Positions 35,157 to 44,157 of a DNA stretch of 64,000 nucleotides are shown here, piece by piece (the first letter of the stretch is position 1; every line of letters begins with the position of its first letter). The translations under genes and the position numbers were made by a program. Source of the DNA: Lutimonas halocynthiae (GTDB taxonomy: Bacteria; Bacteroidota; Bacteroidia; Flavobacteriales; Flavobacteriaceae); assembly GCF_030409835.1 (NCBI RefSeq), contig NZ_JAUFQO010000005.1, positions 124,001 to 188,000 on the forward strand, given 5' to 3'. Under the pieces are notes generated by a model. The model ran no database searches and was not told where the DNA came from. It was given only the letters and a program-made list of their open reading frames with translations.

Positions 35157-35187
35157 GGAAGACTTTTTTTTTAGATCTATTTAAGGG

Positions 35188-35766
35188 ATGAAAGAACTAC
35201 TTGATAAAATACGAAGTTGTACCATTTGTCTTCCGCATTTAATCAATGGGGTAAATCCTGTATTGGCTGCCCACCGGAATAGCAAGATCGCCATTATTGG
35301 ACAAGCTCCGGGAACAGTGGTCCATAAATCAGGAATACCCTGGGATGATAAAAGCGGAGAAAGGTTGAGAGCATGGCTGGGCATAGATAACACTGATTTT
35401 TATAATGCTGAAAAAGTAGCGTTGATCCCTATGGGTTTTTGTTATCCCGGGAAGGGAAAGAGTGGAGACTTGCCACCAAGAAATGAATGTGCTCCTGAAT
35501 GGCATGAATCCTTATTTAAGGAAATGAAGAACCTACAAATCATCATTTTAATCGGGACTTATGCGCAATCCTATTATCTGAAGGAAAGAAAGAAAAAAAC
35601 ACTGACTGAGACGGTAAAGAATCATGCTGAATATTTGCCAAAATATTTACCTTTGCCTCACCCATCTCCGAGAAATAACATTTGGTTAAGTAAAAATGCA
35701 TGGTTTGAAATAGAAGTGATTCCTATACTGCAAGACAGGGTCAGAGCGATTTGTAATAGTAAGTAG
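35188..35766 (+). CDS. Uracil-DNA glycosylase family protein, Fe-S type
   Basis: A 192-aa protein. Motif A is IIGQAPG and the late catalytic His motif is LPHPSPRN. Four Cys at positions 11, 14, 85 and 101 (CTIC, GFC, NEC) have nearly the spacing I recall for the iron-sulfur cluster of family 4 UDGs, which supports an Fe-S enzyme. It probably removes uracil or other deaminated bases. It neighbours AlkD, suggesting a small base-excision pair. Confidence 0.85.
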   Translation: MKELLDKIRSCTICLPHLINGVNPVLAAHRNSKIAIIGQAPGTVVHKSGIPWDDKSGERLRAWLGIDNTDFYNAEKVALIPMGFCYPGKGKSGDLPPRNECAPEWHESLFKEMKNLQIIILIGTYAQSYYLKERKKKTLTETVKNHAEYLPKYLPLPHPSPRNNIWLSKNAWFEIEVIPILQDRVRAICNSK

Positions 35767-35788
35767 ATTTATTTTTTAAATAGCGTTT

Positions 35789-36484
35789 ATGGCAGAGATT
35801 ATTGATTTAAGTCAAGGGATTTATCAGGGGATGCCTGTTTTTAAGGACCTTCCTCGGGTAAAGATGACAATTCATAATTCACATGAAGAATGGGAAGGAA
35901 TTAAGAATCCAAAAGTAAAGACGCCGGCGGTCCATAAATTAGAACTGGGAGAACATACAGGGACTCACGTTGATGCCATAAACCACATGGCAAAACAATA
36001 CAAAGGGCAGTCAATCGATACCATGCCATTATCCATGTTTTACACCGAAGGAATTTGTCTGGATTTTTCACATAAGGGTTTAAGACAGTTAATCACATCA
36101 GCTGAAATTGAAGCCTACTGCCAAGAAAATGGATTGATTATTCAAAAAGGAGATACGGTATTGCTTTATACCGATCACTATAGAAAAATGTTTGGTAAAA
36201 ACGACTGGAATAATGGCCCAGGGATAACTGCAGAGGCAGCTCGTTGGTTGGGAGAGAAACAGGTCTCGGCTTTTGGTGTAGAAACGATGTCTCCTGGTGT
36301 GTCTGGAGTTTCAAATAAAGAAGTGCATCATATTTGTGGTGAATTGGGCTTTACGCATTATGAGAATTTGATCAATCTTTATAAACTAGTTGGTAGAGGC
36401 AGGTTTAGATTTATAGGGCTTCCTCTTAAGATTATGGGCGGTACTGGTTCTCCTGTAAGAGCCGTAGCTGTTTTTGAGGATTAA
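35789..36484 (+). CDS. Cyclase family protein (kynurenine formamidase-like)
   Basis: A 231-aa metal-dependent hydrolase of the swapped-hairpin fold. The metal motif EHTGTHVDAINHM (HxGTHxD) is intact, and the opening IIDLSQGIYQGMPVF is typical. The late VGRGRFRFIGLPLKI block is also conserved. Related enzymes hydrolyse N-formylkynurenine or isatin, or act as polyketide cyclases. The substrate is unknown. Confidence 0.85.
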   Translation: MAEIIDLSQGIYQGMPVFKDLPRVKMTIHNSHEEWEGIKNPKVKTPAVHKLELGEHTGTHVDAINHMAKQYKGQSIDTMPLSMFYTEGICLDFSHKGLRQLITSAEIEAYCQENGLIIQKGDTVLLYTDHYRKMFGKNDWNNGPGITAEAARWLGEKQVSAFGVETMSPGVSGVSNKEVHHICGELGFTHYENLINLYKLVGRGRFRFIGLPLKIMGGTGSPVRAVAVFED

Positions 36485-36569
36485 ACAATTCATGTTTCTC
36501 ATCCGAGTAATCAAGATTATATTCGACCAGCACAATTTTTTTCGACTTATATAAGTAGTATGGATTTGG

Positions 36570-36577
36570 TATATTTG
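36570..36577 (+). promoter_or_regulatory. -7 element TATATTTG before GNAT gene
   Basis: Exact TAnnTTTG match 10 nt before the ATG at 36588, leaving a very short leader. No TTG element at the right spacing. Weak. Confidence 0.22.
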
Positions 36578-36587
36578 AAATAAAACA

Positions 36588-37181
36588 ATGAGCGAGGATT
36601 TTAACAGAGATATCATACTTGAAAATGAAAGGGTTTTGCTACGACCTTTAGCCATCTCGGATAAAGAACTGTTAATGCATTTTTCTCTAAATGAACCTGA
36701 ATTGTGGACTTACTCTTTAACACCTGCCAGTGGTGTTGAGAACTTAGAACACTATATCTCTAAGGCAATTCATGATAGAAAAGAGGGCAAGTCGTATCCA
36801 TTTTTGGTTATTGATAAGGCTACAAATGAGGTGGCTGGCTCCACGCGATTTTATGATTATAATGAATTGTATAAGACGGTACAGTTAGGCTATACTTGGT
36901 ATGGTAAAAAATTTCAAGGTACAGGCTTAAATAAGCATTGCAAGTATTTACTATTAAGTCATGCTTTTGAATCCTGGCATATGGAACGTGTTGAGTTTAG
37001 AGCAGATGCCACTAATAAACGATCAATAGCTGCCATGAAAAGTATAGGTTGTATCGAAGAAGGTGTTCTAAGGAGCAACTGTTCAAGCCCTAATGGAAGA
37101 CGCGACAGTATTGTGCTTAGCATTTTAAAAAATGAATGGCAGGATGGTGTTAAGCTGCTTTTGAAGGGTAAATTACAATGA
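36588..37181 (+). CDS. GNAT family N-acetyltransferase, RimJ/RimL-like
   Basis: A 197-aa acetyltransferase. VLLRPLAISDKELLMHFSL opens the fold, the acetyl-CoA loop is KFQGTGLNKHCKYLL, and VEFRADATNKRSIAAMKSIG is the typical RimL-like late block, followed by GVLRSNCSSPNGRRDSIV. It may act on a protein N-terminus or a small amine. No signal peptide. Confidence 0.85.
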   Translation: MSEDFNRDIILENERVLLRPLAISDKELLMHFSLNEPELWTYSLTPASGVENLEHYISKAIHDRKEGKSYPFLVIDKATNEVAGSTRFYDYNELYKTVQLGYTWYGKKFQGTGLNKHCKYLLLSHAFESWHMERVEFRADATNKRSIAAMKSIGCIEEGVLRSNCSSPNGRRDSIVLSILKNEWQDGVKLLLKGKLQ

Positions 37182-37242
37182 CAAAAATTAATATGTGCTG
37201 CACTATTAAGTAGCCTAAAAAACAACCCATAATTAAAAATAT

Positions 37243-37749
37243 ATGAATTATTTAAGAATCATCATTACCCTATTTGTATTTAGTATAACAATCAGTTGTA
37301 GTAAAGCGGTAGAACAAAAAGAAACAAATCCATTTACCGGCTTGTGGTCATTAGCTGCTATGGATCAATTGAATCCGGAAACGAATCAATGGGAACAATG
37401 GAGAGACGGCATGCAGGGTTATATTTTATATGATGATCTAAACAATATGTCAGTTCATCTTACTACTTCGGGTTATCAAGATACTGAGATTCGGTTTGCA
37501 AATTTCACGGATACCATTTCTACAGCTGCTTTAAAACACCTGACCGGCTCATATGTTTATGTCGCAAAATATAAGGTTGATAAAGAAGCAGGTACGGTTG
37601 AGCACGCCAGAATATCTCATTCGAACCCTGGTGACTGGAATGCAGTCGTTAAGAGAAGGTATACTTTTAAAGGAGATACCTTGATCTTACAGCCAGTTGA
37701 AAAGGCAAATTCAGGCTTAAGGTTAAAGTGGGTAAAAGACAAAAATTAG
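37243..37749 (+). CDS. Lipocalin-like domain lipoprotein
   Basis: A 168-aa lipoprotein (lipobox TIS-C). NPFTGLWSLAAMDQLNPE, GMQGYILYDDLNNMSVHL and the late GDTLILQPVEKANSGLRLKW fit the lipocalin-like domain found in many Bacteroidota proteins. It probably binds a small hydrophobic ligand in the periplasm or outer membrane. Eighteen nt separate it from the next gene. Confidence 0.72.
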   Translation: MNYLRIIITLFVFSITISCSKAVEQKETNPFTGLWSLAAMDQLNPETNQWEQWRDGMQGYILYDDLNNMSVHLTTSGYQDTEIRFANFTDTISTAALKHLTGSYVYVAKYKVDKEAGTVEHARISHSNPGDWNAVVKRRYTFKGDTLILQPVEKANSGLRLKWVKDKN

Positions 37750-37767
37750 ATTGTAATAGTCACTAAT

Positions 37768-38250
37768 ATGGAAATGGAATATTATACATTGGCACGGGTT
37801 GTTCATGTGATTGCTGTCATCTTATGGATCGGCGGAGTCAGCATGGTAACAACCGTTTTGATACCGGCCATCAAAAAATTAAAATCCAAGGAAGATCAAA
37901 TCAAGACATTCGAGCAGATCGAAGGTAGGTTTGCAGTCCAGGCCAAGGTAACAACCTTACTCACTGGAATAACTGGTTTTTATATGCTGTATGCCATAGA
38001 TGGATGGGACCGATACTTAAACCTTAAGTTTTGGTGGATTCATGCCATGACCTTGGTTTGGGTCTTATTTACATTGGTTTTATACGTTTTAGAACCATTG
38101 GTATTACACAAATTATTTAGAAAATATGCAGAAATAAATCCCGGTAAAACTTTCTCTATTATGCACAAGGCACATTGGTTCTTACTCTTATTGAGTTTGA
38201 TTACAACTGCAGGTGTCGTAGCAGGAAGTCACGGCTGGTTTCTCTTTTAA
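37768..38250 (+). CDS. CopD/DUF2269-like integral membrane protein
   Basis: A 160-aa protein with four membrane helices. ARVVHVIAVILWIGGVSMVT, with the helix-embedded His and WIGG, resembles DUF2269 and CopD/YnbB-type proteins that may bind heme or copper. Further His residues lie in later helices (WWIHAMT, MHKAHWFLLL). Function unknown. Confidence 0.65.
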   Translation: MEMEYYTLARVVHVIAVILWIGGVSMVTTVLIPAIKKLKSKEDQIKTFEQIEGRFAVQAKVTTLLTGITGFYMLYAIDGWDRYLNLKFWWIHAMTLVWVLFTLVLYVLEPLVLHKLFRKYAEINPGKTFSIMHKAHWFLLLLSLITTAGVVAGSHGWFLF

Positions 38251-38268
38251 CACTTTAATTAAACAGAT

Positions 38269-39264
38269 ATGAAAATAACACTAACTAGAACCTTATTTTT
38301 AATTTTAACAAGTATCACCATGTTTCAAACAAATGCACAGCGCGTTTATAAAGATGCTTTCGCCCATACCTTTTCTATTGTAGCCAAAGATGAAGTCACA
38401 GGTGAAATGGCTGTGGCGGTACAAAGTCATTGGTTCGCGGTAGGCACGATCGTTTCATGGGGCCAATCAGGTGTTGGAGTTGTCGCTACCCAATCATTTG
38501 TAAACCCGGCCTTAGGTCCGGAAGGATTGAAATTGATGGATGAGGGCAAGAGTGCTCCAGAAGTACTTGACCTATTAATTGCACAAGATGAAGGCAGGGA
38601 TGTCAGGCAGGTAGCTATGTTGGATGTCAATGGTAAAGTTAGTGCCTATACCGGTAAGAAATGCATTGAATCTGCCAGTCATTATGTTGGTGAAAACTTT
38701 TCTGTTCAAGCCAATATGATGCTCAATGATGAAGTGGTTCCGGCTATGGTTCGCGCTTTTGAAGAGCATAAAAATTTACCTTTAGGAGATCGTGTTTTAA
38801 AGGTCTTGATAGCTGCTCAAGAAGCAGGTGGAGATATCCGTGGACAGCAATCAGCTGCTTTGATTGTAGTCAATGCAGAAAAAGTAAAAGAACCATGGCT
38901 GGATAAGAAAATTGACCTGAGAGTGGATGATCATCAGGCACCTTTAGAAGAGCTGGAAAGGTTGTTAAAGGTACACAAGGCATTTGCCCACCTTAATCGT
39001 GGTGACGTTGCCATGGAAGAAGGGGATATGAAACTGGCACTTGATGAATACGGAGCTGCAGAAAAGATGTTTCCCGATAATTTGGAAATGAAGTATTGGA
39101 AGGCAGTTACCCTTGCAAACAATAACCGTCTGGATGAAGCTTTGCCTATTTTTAAACAGGTTTTTGCAAAAGATGAAAATTGGCGGGAATTAACCAGAAG
39201 GCTTCCAGCCTCTGGATTGCTGACCATCCCAGCAACAGATATTGAAAGTATTCTTGATTTATAG
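38269..39264 (+). CDS. DUF1028 protein with C-terminal TPR-like part, exported
   Basis: A 331-aa protein with a signal peptide (ending QTNAQ). Residues about 25-225 are DUF1028, a predicted Ntn-hydrolase fold (HTFSIVAKDEVTGEMAVAVQ, FAVGTIVSWGQSGVGVVATQ, RGQQSAALIVV). Residues about 245-325 look like TPR helices (HLNRGDVAMEEGDMKLALDE, LANNNRLDEALPIFKQVFAK). Whether DUF1028 is catalytic is not settled. It follows the CopD-like gene by 18 nt. Confidence 0.82.
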   Translation: MKITLTRTLFLILTSITMFQTNAQRVYKDAFAHTFSIVAKDEVTGEMAVAVQSHWFAVGTIVSWGQSGVGVVATQSFVNPALGPEGLKLMDEGKSAPEVLDLLIAQDEGRDVRQVAMLDVNGKVSAYTGKKCIESASHYVGENFSVQANMMLNDEVVPAMVRAFEEHKNLPLGDRVLKVLIAAQEAGGDIRGQQSAALIVVNAEKVKEPWLDKKIDLRVDDHQAPLEELERLLKVHKAFAHLNRGDVAMEEGDMKLALDEYGAAEKMFPDNLEMKYWKAVTLANNNRLDEALPIFKQVFAKDENWRELTRRLPASGLLTIPATDIESILDL

Positions 39265-39369
39265 AATTGCTGAGAATAGTTTGGAGGTTTTTAAATTTGA
39301 CTTTAGATGATTAAATATTATCTTAATCCCTAGGGAATGATGACCTGGTTTAACCAAATATGTAAACAA

Positions 39370-39753
39370 ATGGAAAAACGATTGGACCTGAATAAAGAAA
39401 ATGCAATTGCCTTTTATAGAATGGCCTATGAAGGGGATCCAAGAAAAGCAGTTGAATTATTTGTTGGTGATCAGTATATTCAACATAATCCGCTGGTAGG
39501 AGACGGGAAGCAGTCATTTATTGACTATTTTGAAAGAATGCATGCCGAGTATCCTGAGAAATCAATTGAATTTGTCAGAGGAATAACAGAAGGAGAACTA
39601 GTGGCTTTGCATACACATCAGGTATGGCCAGGCAATGATCAATACGTGACAATGGATTTTTTTAGATTTGATGAGCACGGTAAGATTGTTGAGCACTGGG
39701 ATGCGATGCAGCAGATCCCTGAAACGTCTGCTCATAATAATACCATGTATTAA
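39370..39753 (+). CDS. SnoaL/NTF2-like protein
   Basis: A 127-aa single-domain protein. The ATG at 39370 is preferred to 39337 because the family fold begins directly after (NKENAIAFYRMAYEGDPRKA). The conserved block YIQHNPLVGDGKQSFIDYFE and the late MDFFRFDEHGKIVEHWDAMQ match the SnoaL-like ester-cyclase group, with the YIQHNP motif often seen in cytosolic NTF2-like enzymes. Substrate unknown. Confidence 0.8.
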   Translation: MEKRLDLNKENAIAFYRMAYEGDPRKAVELFVGDQYIQHNPLVGDGKQSFIDYFERMHAEYPEKSIEFVRGITEGELVALHTHQVWPGNDQYVTMDFFRFDEHGKIVEHWDAMQQIPETSAHNNTMY

Positions 39754-39827
39754 ATGATAAGTAGGTCAACACTTCGTTCTAGTGTATCTAATGTAAAAAA
39801 GAATCAAAAAAACAATAAAGAAATAAT

Positions 39828-40760
39828 ATGAAATGTAAGCTTTTTACACTCCTGTTCGTGGGCAGTTTGAGCCTTATGGTTGCTCAAGAAAAACTTCCAA
39901 TCATAGATATGCACGTGCATTCTTATGACTATGATTCAGCCACATTAAAGGAGATTGAATTTAATGGGATTAAAGATTTTTACGGTCATGAAGGGGCGTT
40001 AAGCAAAGAGGAACATTTTAAGGAGACTTATGAGCGATTTAGAAAATATAATATAACCAAAGCAGTAGTAAGTGGTTCGTTAGAAAGTGTTCAGTATTGG
40101 AAAGAGCACGATGTTGATAACAGGATTATACGGGGCATTTTTATGGCATCTTCGAAAGATGAAGGCATGAATCCTGCCCTTTTTGAAAAACTGGTAAAAG
40201 ATGGAACGATTCAGGTATTTGGTGAAATAGGCCCCTATTATTCAGGGAGTACTTTAAGTGATGCTGAATGGGAGCCCTACCTCACTATTTGCGAACAATA
40301 TGATATTCCAGTGGCAGTGCATACTGGAGGGGGCGAGCCAGGAGGAACTTATACCTGGTCACCAAAGGCAAGGTTACGTTTAGGAGATCCTTATCTTATT
40401 GAAGATGCTTTGGTAAAACATCCCAAGTTAAGAATCTATATGATGCATGCAGGAGGTGAAGATTGGCCTGAACACGCTATCAGATTGATGGACTATTATC
40501 CAAGGTTGTATACAGATATAGCAGTGATGTTGTGGGTCAATAACAATACAAAAAGGTTTATAAAAAACTTTTTAAGAAATGCAAAGGAAGCAGGCTATCT
40601 GGATCGCGTGATGTTTGGTTCAGATCAAATGTTCTGGCCAGATGCGATTGATCGGTCAATAGACTATCTCAATAGTATGGAGTTTTTAAGCGAAGAAGAT
40701 AAGCGTAATATTCTATATCATAATGCAGCCAAATTTCTGAAATTGGAAGAAGGAAAGTAA
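39828..40760 (+). CDS. Amidohydrolase family metal-dependent hydrolase, exported
   Basis: A 310-aa protein with a signal peptide (ending LMVAQ). The metal-binding motif is IDMHVHSYD, with VAVHTGGGE, MMHAGGED and the late catalytic Asp of FGSDQMFWPD, all as in TIM-barrel amidohydrolases of the aminocarboxymuconate/TatD-like kind. Substrate unknown. Outer location suggests processing of an external compound. Confidence 0.82.
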   Translation: MKCKLFTLLFVGSLSLMVAQEKLPIIDMHVHSYDYDSATLKEIEFNGIKDFYGHEGALSKEEHFKETYERFRKYNITKAVVSGSLESVQYWKEHDVDNRIIRGIFMASSKDEGMNPALFEKLVKDGTIQVFGEIGPYYSGSTLSDAEWEPYLTICEQYDIPVAVHTGGGEPGGTYTWSPKARLRLGDPYLIEDALVKHPKLRIYMMHAGGEDWPEHAIRLMDYYPRLYTDIAVMLWVNNNTKRFIKNFLRNAKEAGYLDRVMFGSDQMFWPDAIDRSIDYLNSMEFLSEEDKRNILYHNAAKFLKLEEGK

Positions 40761-40789
40761 AATATGGGGAATGAATTCTATCAAAAAGT

Positions 40790-41278
40790 ATGATACACCT
40801 TATTGTAGGGAATACAGGGTCTGGAAAAACGACCTATTCAAATAAGTTAAAACAAGAAACAGGCGGTCTCATATTTAGTATAGACCAATGGAACAAAGCC
40901 TTGTTTTTTCCTGACAAAAAAGAAGATGATGGGCTGGATTGGTTTCTTGAACGCATAGAGCGGGCTGAAGGCCTTATGATCGACTTGATCAAACAATTGG
41001 AAGCTTCCGGGACCGATGCAATTCTAGATTTAGGACTTTCTAAAGCGACACATCGGAAAAAATTCAGAGACTTTGCGACAGAAAATGGATTTGAGCTAAA
41101 AACCCATTTTCTGGATATTTCCAGAGAAACTAGATTAGAACGAATCTGGCGTCGCAATAAGGAAAAGGGTGCAACCTTTGAATTTGAGGTGACAGATGAG
41201 AATTTTGAATTTATGGAGAATTGGTTTGAAAGACCAACAGAAGAGGAGATGAAGAATGGAATAATAATTACTGAATAA
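40790..41278 (+). CDS. P-loop kinase-like protein
   Basis: A 162-aa protein with a Walker A motif at residues 6-13 (GNTGSGKT) and a short form of the AAA_33 fold also seen in zeta-toxin and small-molecule kinases (FSIDQWNKALFFP, ILDLGLSKATHRKKF, RLERIWRRNKEKG). No antitoxin-like gene lies next to it, so a metabolic kinase is more likely than a toxin. Substrate unknown. Confidence 0.78.
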   Translation: MIHLIVGNTGSGKTTYSNKLKQETGGLIFSIDQWNKALFFPDKKEDDGLDWFLERIERAEGLMIDLIKQLEASGTDAILDLGLSKATHRKKFRDFATENGFELKTHFLDISRETRLERIWRRNKEKGATFEFEVTDENFEFMENWFERPTEEEMKNGIIITE

Positions 41279-41288
41279 GGATATCAAA

Positions 41289-42857
41289 ATGTCAGAACCA
41301 AATCTAAATTTATTTTGGAGCTTGAGAAAGCAAAAAATAACCTATATCATCCTTTTTCTCATGAGCTGGTCTTGCGGCAAGGAGGCAACACAGCCTTTAG
41401 ATGAGAAGACTGATTTTTGTGCAAACATTCACCGCAACGACAGCATTAGTTTAACTGAACAGTTACAAGATGTAAAAAACTTGATGGAGTCTAAAACAGG
41501 AGTGTATGTTTTAGAAGATGGCGCCGGATCAATGATCTCAAGAGCCTGGCTTACCTCATATGCTGAAAAGACAATTGACATACAGTACTTTATTTTTTCA
41601 ACAGATAATGTGGGTTTGATCGCCATAGATTATTTGGTTAGAGCTGCTGATCGCGGTGTGAAAATAAGACTATTGGTAGATGATATTATGGTTAATGCTG
41701 AAATTGAAGACATTTTGACTTTGGACTCGCATGAGAATATTAGCATTAAAATTTACAACCCCGGAGTGAATCTTGGGAAAAGTATTTTTGAAAAAGCGAA
41801 AAAGTTTGTCACTGAATTTCGATCTGCTAACCAACGCATGCATAATAAAACATTTATAGTTGATCAGCAAGTTGTAATTACCGGAGGCCGCAATATAGCG
41901 GATGAATACTTTGACTATGATCATGAATACAATTTCAGAGACAGAGACGTCTTATTATTAGGGAAAGTGACAAAAGATGTGGCTGTTTCTTTTGATGAAT
42001 TTTGGAAAGATTCGTTAAGCGTTCCGATCACAGACTTAAGTGATGCTGTCTCTAACGACTCCATTAATAAAGTAACTTTTGAGCGGCTTCATGAGTATGC
42101 TTGTAATCCTGAAAATTTCTGGCCTCAGGTCAGAACAAAAATAGAAAATTTACCATCTCGTTTCGATGAGATAAAGAACTCCGGTGGCTTAACATGGGTT
42201 GATGAGGTTGAATTTATTTCAGATATTCCAGGTAAAAATGAAGAAACAAGTGGCCTTGGTGGAGGAGGTGAGACAACAACGGCACTGCTTCAGCTAGTGA
42301 AAAGTGCAAAGTTTTCTCTGGATATTCAAACGCCTTATTTGATTACTTCTGAATTGAGTCAGAACTTATTTCGTGAAGCTGTACAGCGAGGCGTGAAAGT
42401 TCGAATCTTGACAAATAGCCTGGCTTCAACTGACAATGTTGAGGCTTTTAGTAGTTATCAAACAGACAGGCAAAAACTCCTTGAGACAGGTGTTAGGATA
42501 TTTGAGTTCAGACCTGATGCTGAAGAACGGACTAAGGTGATGACCGGTGAATTACAACGAACCCTAAATCATACACCAATATTTGGTCTACATGCCAAAT
42601 CGATGGTAATCGATGGTCAGGTAACGGTCATAGGAACTTTTAATTTAGATCCTCGAAGTGCCAACCTGAACACTGAATGTATCACGGTAATTCATTCAGA
42701 AAAAATTTCAGCTGGCGTTTTAAAGGGTATGGAGCAAGAATTTCAGCCCGAGAATTCATGGGAAACAACCTTTGAATATAATCCAGATGCTGAGGTGAGT
42801 AAAATTAAAAGGGTTAAAACCTGGACTAGAAAAATTCTACCCAAAGGTATTTTGTAA
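41289..42857 (+). CDS. Phospholipase D family protein (cardiolipin synthase-like), lipoprotein
   Basis: A 522-aa protein. The N-terminal SWSC after a hydrophobic stretch suggests a lipoprotein. Two complete HKD motifs, H185-NK187 with D192 (HNKTFIVD) and H435-AK437 with D442 (HAKSMVID), followed by GTFNLDPRSANLNTE, give the PLD active site. The family includes cardiolipin synthases and periplasmic phospholipases. With a lipoprotein anchor, action on outer or periplasmic lipids is likely. It is 10 nt after the kinase gene. Confidence 0.86.
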   Translation: MSEPNLNLFWSLRKQKITYIILFLMSWSCGKEATQPLDEKTDFCANIHRNDSISLTEQLQDVKNLMESKTGVYVLEDGAGSMISRAWLTSYAEKTIDIQYFIFSTDNVGLIAIDYLVRAADRGVKIRLLVDDIMVNAEIEDILTLDSHENISIKIYNPGVNLGKSIFEKAKKFVTEFRSANQRMHNKTFIVDQQVVITGGRNIADEYFDYDHEYNFRDRDVLLLGKVTKDVAVSFDEFWKDSLSVPITDLSDAVSNDSINKVTFERLHEYACNPENFWPQVRTKIENLPSRFDEIKNSGGLTWVDEVEFISDIPGKNEETSGLGGGGETTTALLQLVKSAKFSLDIQTPYLITSELSQNLFREAVQRGVKVRILTNSLASTDNVEAFSSYQTDRQKLLETGVRIFEFRPDAEERTKVMTGELQRTLNHTPIFGLHAKSMVIDGQVTVIGTFNLDPRSANLNTECITVIHSEKISAGVLKGMEQEFQPENSWETTFEYNPDAEVSKIKRVKTWTRKILPKGIL

Positions 42858-42896
42858 ATTGCTGCATTGAATTTATAAGAACCGCTATAGACATAA

Positions 42897-43775
42897 ATGA
42901 ACAAGGGGATAAAGACCATTAATTTTATTGAACTTAATCTGGCAATACTTTTTATAAGTACTTCCGGAGCATTAGGAAGGTTTATAGATTTACCCATACC
43001 CCTTACTATAGGATTAAGGTCTCTTTTAGGTGGCGTTGCACTTTACTTTTTTTGCAGATGGAAAAAGATAAGTTTTTATGTTGAGGGTCGTGACAGAAAG
43101 ACAATACTATTAGGAGGTTTGTTACTGGGCCTTCACTGGATCACTTATTTTTATGCCTTGAGATTGTCAAATGTAGCAATCGGCATGTTGTCATTATTCA
43201 CTTATCCTGCTATAACAGCTGTTTTGGAACCCATTATTCTTAAGACAAAAATTTTAAAAATACATTTGATATTAAGCCTGATGGTGTTGGTAGGCATCTA
43301 CTTTTTGGTTCCTGATTTTGATCTGCAAAACGACGATTTTAAAGCAGTTGGTTTTGGTATTTTCTCGGCCTTTTGCTATGCTACCCGGAACATCATCATG
43401 AAGAGTAAAATCAATCATTATGATGGTTCTTTGTTGATGGTATACCAATTACTTGTAATCACCATTGTTTTGAGCCCTTTTGCCTTTGTTCTCGATAGTT
43501 CAAATGTGATAGCATATTTGCCGGCCACAATTGTTTTGGCTTTATTAACCACTTCTATCGGGCATACTTTGTTCTTACATAGTTTAAAGTATTTCTCAAC
43601 GGTTACGGCAAGCATAGTGAGTTGCGCGCAACCGGTTTATGGGATCATTATCGGAATGATATTTTTGCATGAATACCCTAAATTGAATACTATTATTGGA
43701 GGAGGGATAATTATATTTACAGTAATCATAGAAAGTTTGAGAGTGTATAAATTAAATAATTCGGTTCATGATTAA
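42897..43775 (+). CDS. EamA/DMT family transporter
   Basis: A 292-aa protein with about ten membrane helices in two EamA repeats. The end of the first repeat is ALRLSNVAIGMLSLFTYPAI, and the second ends SCAQPVYGIIIGMIFLHEYP. This pattern is typical of drug/metabolite exporters. Its 3' end overlaps the VOC gene by 8 nt, so the two are translationally linked. Confidence 0.86.
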   Translation: MNKGIKTINFIELNLAILFISTSGALGRFIDLPIPLTIGLRSLLGGVALYFFCRWKKISFYVEGRDRKTILLGGLLLGLHWITYFYALRLSNVAIGMLSLFTYPAITAVLEPIILKTKILKIHLILSLMVLVGIYFLVPDFDLQNDDFKAVGFGIFSAFCYATRNIIMKSKINHYDGSLLMVYQLLVITIVLSPFAFVLDSSNVIAYLPATIVLALLTTSIGHTLFLHSLKYFSTVTASIVSCAQPVYGIIIGMIFLHEYPKLNTIIGGGIIIFTVIIESLRVYKLNNSVHD

Positions 43776-44157
43776 GATCAATCGAATGCACCATATTGCC
43801 ATTATTTGCAGTGATTATGAAAGATCAAAGCATTTCTATACGCAGGTGTTAGGGTTTAAAATAGAGCAGGAGATCTACCGTAAGGAGCGGGATTCATTTA
43901 AGTTAGATCTTTCGCTTAATGGGCAGTATATGATTGAACTTTTTTCATTTTCAAATCCGCCAAAGCGATTGACCAGACCAGAAGGGCTTGGATTAAGACA
44001 CCTGGCTTTTGAGGTGGATGACCTTGAAGCAAGTATCGAGGAATTGGCCAAGAAGGGTGTGCAAGCTGAACCGGTTAGAGTTGATGACATGACGCACAAG
44101 AAGTTTACATTTTTTTTTGATCCAGATGATTTACCCTTAGAATTATACGAAAGATGA
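43768..44157 (+). CDS. VOC family protein (GloA2/SMU1112c-like)
   Basis: A 129-aa vicinal-oxygen-chelate protein. MHHIAIICSDYERSKHFYTQ begins the fold and LGLRHLAFEVDDLEASIEEL carries the conserved His and Glu. FFFDPDDLPLELYER ends with the C-terminal Glu of the metal site. It resembles the GloA2/SMU1112c group of uncharacterised glyoxalase-like enzymes. It overlaps EamA by 8 nt and the hexapeptide protein by 4 nt. Confidence 0.84.
   Translation: MIKINRMHHIAIICSDYERSKHFYTQVLGFKIEQEIYRKERDSFKLDLSLNGQYMIELFSFSNPPKRLTRPEGLGLRHLAFEVDDLEASIEELAKKGVQAEPVRVDDMTHKKFTFFFDPDDLPLELYER

Noticed and set aside
40790-41278. Zeta-type toxin
   Set aside because: The P-loop kinase fold fits, but no antitoxin gene is adjacent and the neighbours are metabolic genes.
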